From assembly GCA_029239455.1 (NCBI GenBank), contig JAQZAX010000019.1, forward strand, positions 1-46,216: a stretch of 46,216 bases of DNA, in the 5' to 3' direction. Positions 17,246-26,303 of this stretch are shown here, piece by piece. The stretch comes from Anaerocolumna sp. (GTDB lineage Bacteria; Bacillota; Clostridia; Lachnospirales; Lachnospiraceae). Below the pieces are notes generated by a model. That model worked only from the letters and a program-made list of their open reading frames with translations. It did not search any database and was not told the origin of the DNA. The number at the start of each line of letters is the position of its first letter. Position 1 is the first letter of the stretch. A program made the position numbers and the translations under genes.

Positions 17246-18322
17246 TTATAATATTGTCCCCCCGCCAATTACAATATCTCCCTGATAAAATACAACTGCC
17301 TGTCCTGGGGTAATCGCTCTTTGCGGTTCTTCAAAGATACATTCTACCGTATCGTCATTTATTTTTCGAATGATACATCTAGAGCCTTTATGGCTATAAC
17401 GTATTTTGGCATCTACCACCATTTCACCTTCCAGATCATCAATTGCCATAAAGTTAAGGCTGCCAGCCAATAATTTGTCACTATAGACTTCATCACTATT
17501 TCCTATCACAACTTCCTCTGTTTCCGGACGAATTGCCAGTACAAATACAGGATGTCCCATGGCAAGGTTTAATCCTTTTCGCTGTCCTACGGTATAGTGA
17601 ATAATGCCTTTATGCTTCCCAATTACTTTTCCGTCAGGAGTGACAAAATTGCCAGCCTTAGGGATTTTACCTGTATATTCTGTGATAAATTTTGCATAAT
17701 CATTATCTGGAATAAAACAAATCTCCTGGCTGTCCGGTTTATTAGCAATTCTTAAATTTATGCCTTTGGCGATTTCCCTGATTTCTTCTTTGGTATATTC
17801 ACCAACGGGCATTAAGGTATGAGCCAGTTGATATTGTGTTAAATTATATAAAGCGTAAGTCTGGTCCTTGGCGGCTGTCGCAGACTTTTGCAACGCATAT
17901 CTTCCATTCTCTAACTGTACGACTCTTGCATAATGTCCAGTTGCGATATAATCTGCACCAATATCTAAAGAACGTTTTAATAAGGATTCCCACTTCACAT
18001 ATCGATTACAGGCAATACATGGATTTGGAGTATGTCCTTTTAGATATTCTTCTGCGAAGTAATCAATCACTGCCGTTTTAAATTCTCGCTTAAAGTTCAT
18101 AACATAATAAGGAATATCAAGAGCATTGGCTACCCGTCTTGCATCGTCTACAGCAGATAATCCACAGCAGCCTCCGCTTTCCTCCTGAACAAAATTATCC
18201 TCATCCTGCCATATCTGCATGGTAACTCCAATTACATCATATCCCTGTTCCTTTAAAAGATAAGCTGCTACAGAAGAATCAACTCCACCGGACATACCTA
18301 CAACTACTTTTTTGCGCTCCAA
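17246..18322 (-). CDS. mnmA: tRNA-specific 2-thiouridylase MnmA
   Basis: 358 aa, starting at TTG (18322) seven bases after GGAGG. PP-loop GMSGGVDSS binds ATP. The two catalytic Cys are in [12 protein letters not shown] and [16 protein letters not shown] and the C-terminal beta-barrel ([16 protein letters not shown]) are typical. The enzyme makes 2-thiouridine at U34 of Lys, Glu and Gln tRNAs using sulfur relayed from a cysteine desulfurase. It is the last gene of the iscR-iscS-iscU-mnmA operon, 11 bp after iscU, a standard clostridial order that supplies the sulfur donor. Confidence 0.96.
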   Translation of the reverse strand: MERKKVVVGMSGGVDSSVAAYLLKEQGYDVIGVTMQIWQDEDNFVQEESGGCCGLSAVDDARRVANALDIPYYVMNFKREFKTAVIDYFAEEYLKGHTPNPCIACNRYVKWESLLKRSLDIGADYIATGHYARVVQLENGRYALQKSATAAKDQTYALYNLTQYQLAHTLMPVGEYTKEEIREIAKGINLRIANKPDSQEICFIPDNDYAKFITEYTGKIPKAGNFVTPDGKVIGKHKGIIHYTVGQRKGLNLAMGHPVFVLAIRPETEEVVIGNSDEVYSDKLLAGSLNFMAIDDLEGEMVVDAKIRYSHKGSRCIIRKINDDTVECIFEEPQRAITPGQAVVFYQGDIVIGGGTIL

Positions 18323-18333
18323 GTAATTACCTC

Positions 18334-18771
18334 CTAGTAGTTTATTTCTTCTTCCTCTTCACCGATATCTGTTTTAGGTTTTTCTAAACCTTCTATTTTA
18401 ATATTATTTTTTGTTGCATAATCCCATAAAGCTGCATGAATTGCTTCTTCTGCTAAGAGTGAACAGTGAATCTTCGCTTTCGGAAGACCGTCTAGTGCTT
18501 CCATAACTGCTTTATTTGTTATATTTAATGCTTCCTGTATTGTTTTCCCTTTAACTAATTCCGTTGCCATACTGCTGGTAGCCACTGCGGCACCACAGCC
18601 AAATGTCTTAAATTTTACATCATCGATAATTCCTGATTCATTGATATCTAGGTAGATTCTCATTATGTCACCACATTTTGCATTTCCTACCGTACCAACA
18701 CCACTTGCGTTCTCAATTTCTCCAACATTTCTAGGATTCGAAAAATGATCCATAACTTTCTCACTGTACAT
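18334..18771 (-). CDS. iscU: Fe-S cluster scaffold protein, IscU/NifU type
   Basis: 145 aa. The track start at 18786 overlaps the GGAGG site; the ATG at 18771, seven bases after it, gives [17 protein letters not shown] as in the family. The three cluster-ligand Cys are in [16 protein letters not shown] and [11 protein letters not shown]. It assembles [2Fe-2S]/[4Fe-4S] clusters from sulfur delivered by the neighbouring IscS. The acidic tail ([11 protein letters not shown]) is unusual but harmless-looking. It lies between iscS and mnmA. Confidence 0.95.
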   Translation of the reverse strand: MYSEKVMDHFSNPRNVGEIENASGVGTVGNAKCGDIMRIYLDINESGIIDDVKFKTFGCGAAVATSSMATELVKGKTIQEALNITNKAVMEALDGLPKAKIHCSLLAEEAIHAALWDYATKNNIKIEGLEKPKTDIGEEEEEINY

Positions 18772-18838
18772 TTGTATTACCTCCATATTTTAAACAGTTC
18801 ACTTTTGCAGTTTTTTACTGAGCTGATGTTATATATTG

Positions 18839-20029
18839 TTATTTTTCATGATTACCATTCTTTACAAAATCTTCATAAAGCGGAGACATAGAACGCAGCT
18901 TGGCTACGATCTCCTTCACTTGTTCCACAACATAATCAATTTCATCTTTTGTAGTCTCTTCACTTAAAGTCAAACGCAAGGATCCATGGGCAATCTCATG
19001 AGGAAGTCCAATTGCAAGTAGTACATGGGAGGGATCTAGAGAACCCGAAGTACATGCGGAACCGCTGGATGCACAAATGCCTTTCATATCAAGCATAATC
19101 AACAAAGATTCGCCTTCAATAAATTGAAAGCTAAAGTTTGTATTATTGGGAAGGCGTTTTGTTCTATGTCCGTTTAACCTTACATAAGATATTTCTTTTA
19201 AAACCTTATTTATCAGATAATCTCTTAGGGCAATTTCTTTTTCCTGACGTTCTTGCAGGGTTTGTACTGCTATAGAGACAGCCTTGCCTAGCCCTACAAT
19301 TGCCGGCACATTCTCTGTTCCTGCCCTTCTGTGTCTCTCCTGAGCACCACCATGAATAAAAGATCTTAATTTTAAACCTTTCCTGATGTATAAGAAACCA
19401 ATTCCTTTTGGTCCGTTTAATTTATGACCGCTGGCACTCAGCATATCGATATTCAACTCATTTACATCAATATCCAATTGTCCAAAAGCCTGTACAGCAT
19501 CAGTATGAAATAAGATATTGTTTGCTTTTGCTATTTCACCGATTTCTTTTATTGGTTGTACCGTACCTATTTCATTGTTGGCAAACATTACAGAGATTAG
19601 AATTGTTGTGGGACGGATAGCCTTCTTTAATTCATCCAGTTTAATAACACCTGTTTCATCTACATCAATATACGTAACTTCCGCTCCATGTTTTTCCAAA
19701 TACTCACAAGTATGAAGGATTGCATGGTGCTCAATCTTAGAAGTAATAATGTGATTGCCTTTCGCTGCGTAAGCTTCTACCGCACCTTTTATTGCCCAGT
19801 TGTCAGCTTCCGTACCGCTTGCTGTAAAATAAATATCGGATGTTTCCGCTTTTAAAGCTTTTGCAATACTACCTCTTGCTTCATCTACTGCTTTTTTATT
19901 TTGTGATGCGAATTCATATATACTGGATGGATTACCAAACTTCTCAGTAAAATATGGAAGCATAGCCTCCACAACTTCTGGTCTGGTTTTTGTTGTTGCA
20001 GCATTATCTAAATAAATTAATTTCTCCAT
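18839..20029 (-). CDS. iscS: cysteine desulfurase IscS/NifS
   Basis: The first ATG (20038) abuts AGGAG, so the second one at 20029 with nine-base spacing is preferred (396 aa, MEKLIYLDNAATTKTRPEVV). The PLP Lys is in SASGHKLNGPKG, His in FHTDAVQAFG, and the active-site Cys loop is CASSGSACTSGSLDPSHVL, a long loop typical of the IscS/NifS group. It converts cysteine to alanine and passes persulfide to IscU and MnmA, both encoded downstream. Confidence 0.95.
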   Translation of the reverse strand: MEKLIYLDNAATTKTRPEVVEAMLPYFTEKFGNPSSIYEFASQNKKAVDEARGSIAKALKAETSDIYFTASGTEADNWAIKGAVEAYAAKGNHIITSKIEHHAILHTCEYLEKHGAEVTYIDVDETGVIKLDELKKAIRPTTILISVMFANNEIGTVQPIKEIGEIAKANNILFHTDAVQAFGQLDIDVNELNIDMLSASGHKLNGPKGIGFLYIRKGLKLRSFIHGGAQERHRRAGTENVPAIVGLGKAVSIAVQTLQERQEKEIALRDYLINKVLKEISYVRLNGHRTKRLPNNTNFSFQFIEGESLLIMLDMKGICASSGSACTSGSLDPSHVLLAIGLPHEIAHGSLRLTLSEETTKDEIDYVVEQVKEIVAKLRSMSPLYEDFVKNGNHEK

Positions 20030-20059
20030 TTCCGTCATCTCCTATTATCTTATTCTGTC

Positions 20060-20542
20060 TTATTGTCCACAGCTAGGCTTTATCTCTCCTAAGTCTATAT
20101 CAATTACTCCATGTTCGTTCATTACCTTTTTACTTTCTTCTATTAATTCTGAAAGCTTAATTGTATCAACCGCATTATTTATACTATCACTAATACGCAT
20201 CCATACATATTTTGTTACACACAGTTCAGAACCGGAGCAACTATCTTTGTTACCTGCAACTTCTGAGCAGTTTACCGGATTTAAATCCCCTTCTAAGGCT
20301 CGTAATATGTCCCCTACGGAAATGTCTTCCGGCTTTTTAGCCAGGAGATAACCACCTTGAGCGCCTCTTACACTATTCACGATTCCGGCTTTCTTTAATT
20401 TTGCGATTAATTGTTCCAGGTAACTAATAGAAATCTTCTGCCTTTCTGCTATTCCACTTAAGGCAACTGCTTCCGTTTCACCGTAGATAGCCAGATCCAG
20501 TACAGCTCTTAATCCATATCTGCCCTTTGTAGACAGCTTCAT
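20060..20542 (-). CDS. iscR: Rrf2-family regulator, IscR-like
   Basis: 160 aa with the Rrf2 winged helix (MKLSTKGRYGLRAVLDLAIY, then GAQGGYLLAKKPEDISVGDI). Cys92, Cys102 and Cys108 (VNCSEVAG ... SCSGSELC) lie where IscR proteins bind an Fe-S cluster, although the first spacing is longer than the x5 of E. coli IscR. It is the first gene of the isc-mnmA operon, 31 bp before iscS, so autoregulation by cluster status is likely (inference). A candidate operator lies at 20589-20622. Confidence 0.88.
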   Translation of the reverse strand: MKLSTKGRYGLRAVLDLAIYGETEAVALSGIAERQKISISYLEQLIAKLKKAGIVNSVRGAQGGYLLAKKPEDISVGDILRALEGDLNPVNCSEVAGNKDSCSGSELCVTKYVWMRISDSINNAVDTIKLSELIEESKKVMNEHGVIDIDLGEIKPSCGQ

Positions 20543-20588
20543 AGAATCACCTCTCTTATTATCCGTTCATTATAAATCCCACTAAATC

Positions 20589-20622
20589 ATTTCCTACTAT
20601 TTTATTTCCTACTATTTTAGTA
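20589..20622 (-). promoter_or_regulatory. candidate IscR/Rrf2 operator, 15-bp direct repeat plus palindrome
   Basis: Two copies of atttcctactatttt; the second runs into the palindrome tactattttagta (20610-20622). It lies just downstream of the -10 box, so bound regulator would block the start of transcription. Confidence 0.5.
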
Positions 20623-20637
20623 CGTTTTATTGTTAAA

Positions 20638-20666
20638 ATAATATCACCAGACATAACATTTGTCAA
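20638..20666 (-). promoter_or_regulatory. promoter of the isc-mnmA operon
   Basis: On the minus strand TTGACA, a 17-bp spacer and TATTAT: a consensus-like sigma-A promoter about 95 bases before iscR. Confidence 0.85.
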
Positions 20667-20732
20667 TAAGAATCTGGAATTGTTTTATAAGCCTCGAATA
20701 TATTTAATTAAGTTCTTTTATTGAAATCAAAG

Positions 20733-20939
20733 GGGATAAGTGTGAAAGAAAATTTAGAAAATGAAAGGTTGCCACAGTGTGATTCTTTCACTCCTTTTTA
20801 TTTGTGGCAGTATCGCAGGCATACCTGCGATATAGGTGGGTATAAGGTTGAAAGAAAATACAATGAAAGAAAGGATTGCCATAAATAGATTCTTTCAACC
20901 TATTTATTTATGGCAGTATCGCAGGTGTACCTGCGATAT
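20733..20939 (+). repeat. two tandem ~101-bp elements with interlocked inverted repeats
   Basis: Unit A (20733-20833) and unit B (20838-20938) align end to end. Each has, in order, arm 1 (A tgaaagaa, B ttgaaagaa), arm 2 (A tgccaca, B tgccataaata), arm 1' (ttctttca-), arm 2' (A tgtggca, B tatttatggca), then a hairpin tatcgcagg/cctgcgata. The order 1-2-1'-2' is that of an H-type pseudoknot. Between copies, paired positions change together (G-C to T-A in stem 1, C-G to T-A in stem 2). Each unit also holds a small reading frame with a Shine-Dalgarno-like site, starting GTG or TTG AAA GAA AAT and sharing YLWQYRR-TCD. Unit B runs into the flippase gene. Confidence 0.7.
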
Positions 20940-22418
20940 GCAACTCGAATTATTGGATTTTTCTATCGCGTCTATCTCTCCAATGCCATGGGAGCGGAAA
21001 AACTGGGCATCTATCAGTTAATATTTCCTATCTACGGTATCGCCTTTACTATATTTGCATCCGGAATTCAGACCGCTATATCTAAATTCGTGGCAACAGA
21101 ATTAGGAAGACATCATTATAAAAGTATTAACAGAACTTTAAAAATGGGACTCATCCTATCCGTTAGCATCGCGTTAGTAATCTCATTTCTGACCTACCAG
21201 TATGCAGATATTTTAGCAGGAAATGTATTAATGGAACCAAGAAGTGCAGATTCCCTTCGTATACTTGCATTTGCATTTCCATTCTGTGGCGCAACTGCAT
21301 GTATTAATGGCTATTATTATGGACTAAAAAAAGCAGGAGTTCCTGCTATGACCCAATTATTTGAGCAGCTGGTACGTGTTCTATGCGTATATTTTTTAGC
21401 TACCTATCTAGGTAATGGAGATCTTCGTGTTACCCACGAAATGGCTGTATTCGGCATCGTAATCGGCGAAGTCGCATCTAACCTTTATAACATTTTTTCC
21501 CTTGCAATCAGCAATGCACCAAAAGAAATGCGCCATTTGATGAAAACTGACAGATTCCAGGCATTAGGAAAAAGAGCCATTACAGGTAACCTCCTTCGCT
21601 TTAGTGCACCTCTTACCGCCAATCGACTTCTGATTAGTTTATTACATAGCCTTGAGGCAATATTAATTCCGAACCTGTTACGACAATCGGGCCTTAGTAA
21701 TGTAGAAGCATTAAGCATCTACGGTATATTAAACGGTATGGCAATCCCATTTATTATGTTCCCTTCGGCAATTACTAATTCCTTATCCGTATTATTATTA
21801 CCGACAATTTCAGAAGCACAAGCGGCAGATAATATTTCGCTTATCCGGAAAACAACAGCGTTATCCATCAAATATAGTTTATTAATTGGCATTTTAGGAG
21901 CCGGTATCTTTCTGAGTTTTGGCCAGTCTCTAGGAAATGTTGTGTTTCATAATCAGCTTGCCGGAAGCCTTATTACGACTATGGCCTGGTTATGTCCTTT
22001 TCTTTACATTACAACAACATTAAGCAGTATAATAAATGGGATGGGCAAGGCACATTTAACCTTTGTTAATTCAATCATAGGGCTTGTAACACGTATCCTG
22101 TTAATGCTATATTTAGTTCCAAGAAGCGGTATCAATGGATATTTAAACAGTCTACTAATCAGCCAACTAGTAATTACCGCATTTGACGGAATCATTGTTA
22201 TTAAGAATATTCGTCCTCCCTTTCACGCTATTGATTGGATACTAAAACCAGGTATTATCATTACTTTATGTAGTTATATCCTGTACCGAATCTACGAATA
22301 TATCTCCCCTAGCCATGGAGGTATCTTAATATTACTGGGCTTTTGCCTGGGCCTAACGGTTTTGTACTTAATATTTTTAGGAATTACAAAAGCTGTTTCC
22401 TTGAAAGATTTTAAGTAA
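20910..22418 (+). CDS. SpoVB/MurJ-like polysaccharide flippase (start uncertain)
   Basis: 502 aa, about 13-14 predicted helices, MOP-superfamily flippase. ATRIIGFFYRVYLSNAMGAE and KLGIYQLIFPIYGIAFTIFA are hallmarks of the SpoVB branch, which moves lipid-linked precursors across the membrane, in spore formers often for cortex peptidoglycan. The N-terminus is odd: relatives have about 15-25 residues before this point, while here the ATG lies inside the structured repeat, no Shine-Dalgarno precedes it, and MAVSQVYLRY is repeat-derived. A real start in another frame with a frameshift, or loss of the native start, is possible. The gene may be expressed unusually or be damaged. Confidence 0.8.
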   Translation: MAVSQVYLRYATRIIGFFYRVYLSNAMGAEKLGIYQLIFPIYGIAFTIFASGIQTAISKFVATELGRHHYKSINRTLKMGLILSVSIALVISFLTYQYADILAGNVLMEPRSADSLRILAFAFPFCGATACINGYYYGLKKAGVPAMTQLFEQLVRVLCVYFLATYLGNGDLRVTHEMAVFGIVIGEVASNLYNIFSLAISNAPKEMRHLMKTDRFQALGKRAITGNLLRFSAPLTANRLLISLLHSLEAILIPNLLRQSGLSNVEALSIYGILNGMAIPFIMFPSAITNSLSVLLLPTISEAQAADNISLIRKTTALSIKYSLLIGILGAGIFLSFGQSLGNVVFHNQLAGSLITTMAWLCPFLYITTTLSSIINGMGKAHLTFVNSIIGLVTRILLMLYLVPRSGINGYLNSLLISQLVITAFDGIIVIKNIRPPFHAIDWILKPGIIITLCSYILYRIYEYISPSHGGILILLGFCLGLTVLYLIFLGITKAVSLKDFK

Positions 22419-22426
22419 ACAGCTTT
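22388..22426 (+). terminator. hairpin at the end of the flippase gene
   Basis: aaagctgttt / aaacagcttt, a 10-bp stem overlapping the stop codon, followed by an AT-rich run; weak terminator. Confidence 0.5.
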
Positions 22427-22441
22427 ATTATTAACTTATAA

Positions 22442-22508
22442 TGTTTATTTTTAAAGTAAAATTGTGTTTATTTTTAAAGTAAATTATGTTTATTTTTAAA
22501 GCAAATGA
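22442..22508. repeat. 22-23-bp tandem repeat, three copies
   Basis: tgtttatttttaaag plus 7-8 variable bases, three times in a row between the flippase gene and the end of the unknown gene at 22496; the last copy contains that gene's stop codon. There are no spacers, so it is not CRISPR. Confidence 0.85.
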
Positions 22509-22900
22509 TGTAGCCCAAGTATTGCTAATCCATCTCTTAAATATTGATGCAGTAATTCTTTTTCAATGATTTGATAGATGTCAAGCTCCTTCGTTCTCCA
22601 TCCTATAACGTTATCTTTATAGTTACGCGCTTTTTCATAAATTTCATGATGACCTAAAACGTGGCAGTGATCTTTATCCCTTCCCAGGCACATAATTGTT
22701 TGCAGAATCTTAATAGTTTCATATTCTAAGGTTTGACAATAATCAAAGAGTTCTCTGCTAACTTTTACAAATTCATTTCTTTGTATGATATCAGGAGAAT
22801 TTAATACTGAACCATGCCTGGATTCTGGTTTTGAAAATTTGGATCGATTATCAGCTAAAAACAAAATATTTAGAAAGACATGTTCATAATGCTCAAAAAT
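22496..22900 (-). CDS. uncharacterised protein, possible ATT start
   Basis: I do not recognise this family. The track begins at TTG 22864 with no ribosome site. The only good site (AGGAGGG) lies seven bases before an in-frame ATT at 22900, which would add IFEHYEHVFLNI and give about 134 aa. The protein is helical, His- and Cys-containing (LGRDKDHCHVLGHHEIYEKA, and HQYLRDGLAILGLHHLL at the end), with no membrane segment. Several His/Glu pairs could suggest metal binding, but this is speculation. It is followed by the PAS-GGDEF gene upstream on the same strand (37 bp gap), so both may share a transcript. Confidence 0.6.
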   Translation of the reverse strand: MFEHYEHVFLNILFLADNRSKFSKPESRHGSVLNSPDIIQRNEFVKVSRELFDYCQTLEYETIKILQTIMCLGRDKDHCHVLGHHEIYEKARNYKDNVIGWRTKELDIYQIIEKELLHQYLRDGLAILGLHHLL

Positions 22901-22936
22901 AAAATTTCCCTCCTATAAATTTAAAAACAATACCTA

Positions 22937-23839
22937 CTAATCAATGGTAACCGTATTACGTCCATTTGCTTTACTTTTATAAAGCAGCTCATCTGCACGT
23001 TTAAGAATCGTCTTCATTGTATCATTTTCTTTGCAAAGGGAAGAACCTATGGATATTGTCACGCGCAAATCTTCCTCATCTCTACGCATGATAGAATTCT
23101 CTATGAGGGCCCTCATTTTTTGAGATAGATGGAATAATTTTTCTTCATTAACATTAGCAAGAATCGCTACAAATTCTTCTCCACCCCAGCGGCCAACAAA
23201 ATCAGAACAACGTATATTATTTGTGAATGTATTTGAAACCATCTTAAGAATTTCATCCCCAACATCGTGTCCATAGGTATCATTAATTATTTTAAAATGA
23301 TCAATATCCATAAATGCTATACCAAAAGGAATTCCTAAATTCGTAAATTCATTGATTTTAGAGATTAATTTAGTCTCAATAAATCTTCGATTGGGCAATT
23401 CTGTGAGTTGATCTATCATGGCAATAATCTTGAGTTCATTCATACTATGAATCAGGAACTGCTTATTGGAATCATCCGTAAATATTTCAACTGCACCAAT
23501 GATATTCTCACCTTCATAAATAGGTACCGCCTTCACTGTAATAGGTACCCGGTGACCATTCTTATGATGAAGGAAAACCGAAGCTTCACAGGTACTACCA
23601 GTTTTGATTGTGTTCGCTAATGGGCAAAGATTTAAGCAAAGTTGAACTCCATCCTCATTAATATGATTTAAAATATTATCAAAGCAGTAGAGATTGACCA
23701 CTTCTGAAGCCGAAAAACCTGTAATTCTCTCAGCCCCCTTATTCCAGAAAGTTATTTTCCTCTCACAATCAACAAAATATACCCCGTCATAAATGTTCTC
23801 CAGCATGTTTTTATAAAACTCATCTCCAACCCTCAACAT
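22937..23839 (-). CDS. diguanylate cyclase, PAS-GGDEF
   Basis: The GGAGGG site six bases before ATG 23839 sets the start (300 aa, MLRVGDEFYKNMLENIYDGV); the track extension to 23884 is not real. One PAS domain (residues ~10-125, with FWNKGAERITGFSASEV and a PAC-like end) is followed by a GGDEF domain with DQLTELPNRRF, FMDIDHFKIINDTYGHDVGD and the active motif GRWGGEEF. The product-inhibition site RCSD lies five residues upstream of GGEEF, so synthesis of c-di-GMP with feedback control is expected. No membrane segment; a cytoplasmic sensor. Confidence 0.92.
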   Translation of the reverse strand: MLRVGDEFYKNMLENIYDGVYFVDCERKITFWNKGAERITGFSASEVVNLYCFDNILNHINEDGVQLCLNLCPLANTIKTGSTCEASVFLHHKNGHRVPITVKAVPIYEGENIIGAVEIFTDDSNKQFLIHSMNELKIIAMIDQLTELPNRRFIETKLISKINEFTNLGIPFGIAFMDIDHFKIINDTYGHDVGDEILKMVSNTFTNNIRCSDFVGRWGGEEFVAILANVNEEKLFHLSQKMRALIENSIMRRDEEDLRVTISIGSSLCKENDTMKTILKRADELLYKSKANGRNTVTID

Positions 23840-24013
23840 TATAATCCCTCCAAACATTTTTACCTTAAAATACCTTAGAAACACCTTCCGATTATTTACT
23901 ATTCTAAAAATATAATAGCATATATTTACTTTTTTTCAACAATTTTCTACATAATTTTTTAAATATTTTACTAAATTTTTAAAATTAGTATCACTATTGC
24001 AAAAACAGTATCA

Positions 24014-26212
24014 TTATAGTACCTTTTGAATAAAAACATTGACTATTTGGGTATCAAATTGGACGCCAGCGCATCTCTTAAGTTCCGTTATTGCCTCCTC
24101 TTTGCTTTTAGATTTTTGATAACTTCTCTTCGCAGTCATAGCTTCAAACGCGTCTGCAACTGTTATAATTCTTGATTGAATAGGAATTGCTGTATCTTTT
24201 AATCCGCTCGGATATCCATTACCATCCCAGCGTTCATGGTGATAAAGGACAATTTCTGCTAAATGTGAGTACTCATCTACTCCTTTTAGTATCTGATATC
24301 CTGTTTCGGGGTGACGGTTGATTATCTGTTTCTCTTTATCCGATAATTTATCTTTTTTATTAAGTAATTCTGCAGGAATCATAATTTTACCTACATCATG
24401 AAGGCTGCCTGCTACTTTTATGTCAAATACCTCACATTCACTAAAGCCCATGGCTCTTGCAATAGATTCACAATATTGAGATACTCTTTCTGTATGTATT
24501 TGTTCACTGGTATAATGATTGTTAATATTACGTAACACCGTTTCAAGAGTTTGACTTCTCATAGTCTTACCATGTTTTAACTTATCTTTATACATCATAT
24601 AATCAGCTTCTCTTAAAACATCCAAAATATCCTGTTCCGCACTTGATTTTATGGCATAGCCAATAGCTACTGACACAATAACTGAGTCCATCTTCGTGCC
24701 TGCAATAGCCTTTAGGATATTCTTCTTAATAACATCCGCCTGTTCACAATCTGTACCCGGAAGTACTGCAACAAACTCATCACCACCAAAACGGCCGACA
24801 TATCCATCCTGTCCAAAAGCGTCCATTAATATCTCAGCTACGGTTATAATGAGTTTGTCTCCCATTTCATGACCAAAAGCATCGTTGGTTAATTTAAGTC
24901 CATTGATATCAAATATCATATAAGCAAATGGAATATTATTACTATCGTCTATTTCTTTTGTGATTTTTTCCATGTACATTCGATTATATAAACCGGTCAA
25001 ATAATCATGGTGATTTAAAAATTCTATCTGTCTTTGTCTTTCCTGAATAATATTTTCTGCTTCTTTTCTTACTGTAATATCCCTAATAATGGCTGTGGAC
25101 ATATGCTGCTTTTGTAAATAGACAGAAGACAGTGCTACCTCTATTGGAAATTCTCTTCCACATTTATGTATTGCCGTAAGTTCTATCAGTTTTCCAACTA
25201 GAGGTCCTTGTCCCGAATGCTCAAAAACAGTATACCCATTTTTAAACTGCTCCTGGTATTTTTCCGGCATTAATACGCCATGTACCATTCTCCCAATGAT
25301 TTCATCCTTGGTATATCCAAAGATTCTCTCAGCAGAAGGACTCCAATACATGACTTTTCCTTCCTGGTCCATCATAATAACTGCGTCTATTGCAGATTCA
25401 CTGATAGCTCTAAATTTAGCTTCACTTTCATTCAAAGCATTTTCCGTTTCTTTTCTCTCTGTAATGTCTACCCCAAGGCCTAATACACCCTGGACAGTAC
25501 CATCATTATCTCTGACCTTCGTTTTAATGGTCTCAATGGTATGTTTTTTATTATCTTTAAAAGTTACTACTTCATCGTAATACTGAGTGCCTTCCTTATT
25601 TAGAGTATCAAGATTTGTTAAAACACATCCTAAGTAATCTTCCTGGGTCATGTTAAAATTCTCATCAAAAAAATGATTTGTAAAGATGGTATCTGATTTC
25701 TCGTTGGTCATCCATATACCTATGGGTGCGTTGTCCATTATCATGCCTAATAATTTGCTATTTTCCAAAAGAACTTTTTGATACAGATTTTCCTTCTCTT
25801 GGGCTTTCATCTTGGTCAGTCGATTAGAATGAAATATAGTATTCGTAATATCATTATAGATGCACGCAAAGTGGGTCTCACTTACAGGGACGATACTCAT
25901 CTGAATATATTTTTGAAGCGACTTAAGGTATACATTAGTATCTGTTTTCTGGCAACCTATAATAGTACTTTGAATAACTTTTTGATATCTGTCAATTTCA
26001 TTGCTGTCAAGTATAAATGAAGACAAAACTTCATTTATACTTTTATTCATTATATCAGATTCTTTCCTACCAAACATATCTTCAAAAGCAGGATTCACTT
26101 TGATAAATATGTAATCTTCATGCTTATTCTTATTATCATGATCAACAATGATTTCATTGTAGGAATAAGCCATTGGAGATTTTTCAAAGAATTCAGTCAT
26201 TAATAGTTCCAT
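24014..26212 (-). CDS. PAS-PAS-GGDEF-HD-GYP c-di-GMP signalling protein
   Basis: 732 aa, soluble. An N-terminal PAS-like region (residues ~1-130), two further PAS/PAC units (~150-265 and ~265-385, e.g. VMYWSPSAERIFGYTKDEII), a GGDEF domain (YLTGLYNRMYME, VGRFGGDEFVAVL) and an HD-GYP domain (AGSLHDVGKIMIPAE, YHHERWDGNGYPSGL, TVADAFEAMTAKRSYQ). HD-GYP enzymes hydrolyse c-di-GMP. Both catalytic motifs look intact, so the protein could both make and break the messenger. The GGDEF I-site Arg is missing (FGQDGYVGR). A GAGGG site lies before ATG 26212. Confidence 0.92.
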   Translation of the reverse strand: MELLMTEFFEKSPMAYSYNEIIVDHDNKNKHEDYIFIKVNPAFEDMFGRKESDIMNKSINEVLSSFILDSNEIDRYQKVIQSTIIGCQKTDTNVYLKSLQKYIQMSIVPVSETHFACIYNDITNTIFHSNRLTKMKAQEKENLYQKVLLENSKLLGMIMDNAPIGIWMTNEKSDTIFTNHFFDENFNMTQEDYLGCVLTNLDTLNKEGTQYYDEVVTFKDNKKHTIETIKTKVRDNDGTVQGVLGLGVDITERKETENALNESEAKFRAISESAIDAVIMMDQEGKVMYWSPSAERIFGYTKDEIIGRMVHGVLMPEKYQEQFKNGYTVFEHSGQGPLVGKLIELTAIHKCGREFPIEVALSSVYLQKQHMSTAIIRDITVRKEAENIIQERQRQIEFLNHHDYLTGLYNRMYMEKITKEIDDSNNIPFAYMIFDINGLKLTNDAFGHEMGDKLIITVAEILMDAFGQDGYVGRFGGDEFVAVLPGTDCEQADVIKKNILKAIAGTKMDSVIVSVAIGYAIKSSAEQDILDVLREADYMMYKDKLKHGKTMRSQTLETVLRNINNHYTSEQIHTERVSQYCESIARAMGFSECEVFDIKVAGSLHDVGKIMIPAELLNKKDKLSDKEKQIINRHPETGYQILKGVDEYSHLAEIVLYHHERWDGNGYPSGLKDTAIPIQSRIITVADAFEAMTAKRSYQKSKSKEEAITELKRCAGVQFDTQIVNVFIQKVL

Positions 26213-26274
26213 TGTTTACCCTCACTTACGCACATCGTGTTGAATTTAGTCAAACTTTGTCTAATTATAGGGTA

Positions 26275-26303
26275 ATTGTACCACTAATTGCTGTTTTTTA
26301 CAA
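26275..26303 (-). promoter_or_regulatory. candidate promoter of the GGDEF-HD-GYP gene
   Basis: On the minus strand TTGTAA, a 17-bp spacer and TACAAT. The -35 box overlaps one copy of a 16-bp direct repeat (tacaatcgtgattatt at 26299-26314; second copy with one change at 26349-26364), a possible activator or repressor site. Confidence 0.5.

Noticed and set aside
20733-20939. Type III toxin-antitoxin RNA (tandem pseudoknots)
   Set aside because: No ToxN/CptN-like endoRNase follows; the next gene is a flippase, and the ~101-bp units are longer than known antitoxin repeats.
22442-22508. Three regular repeats looked like a short CRISPR array
   Set aside because: Units follow each other without spacers, are AT-rich, and no cas genes are present.
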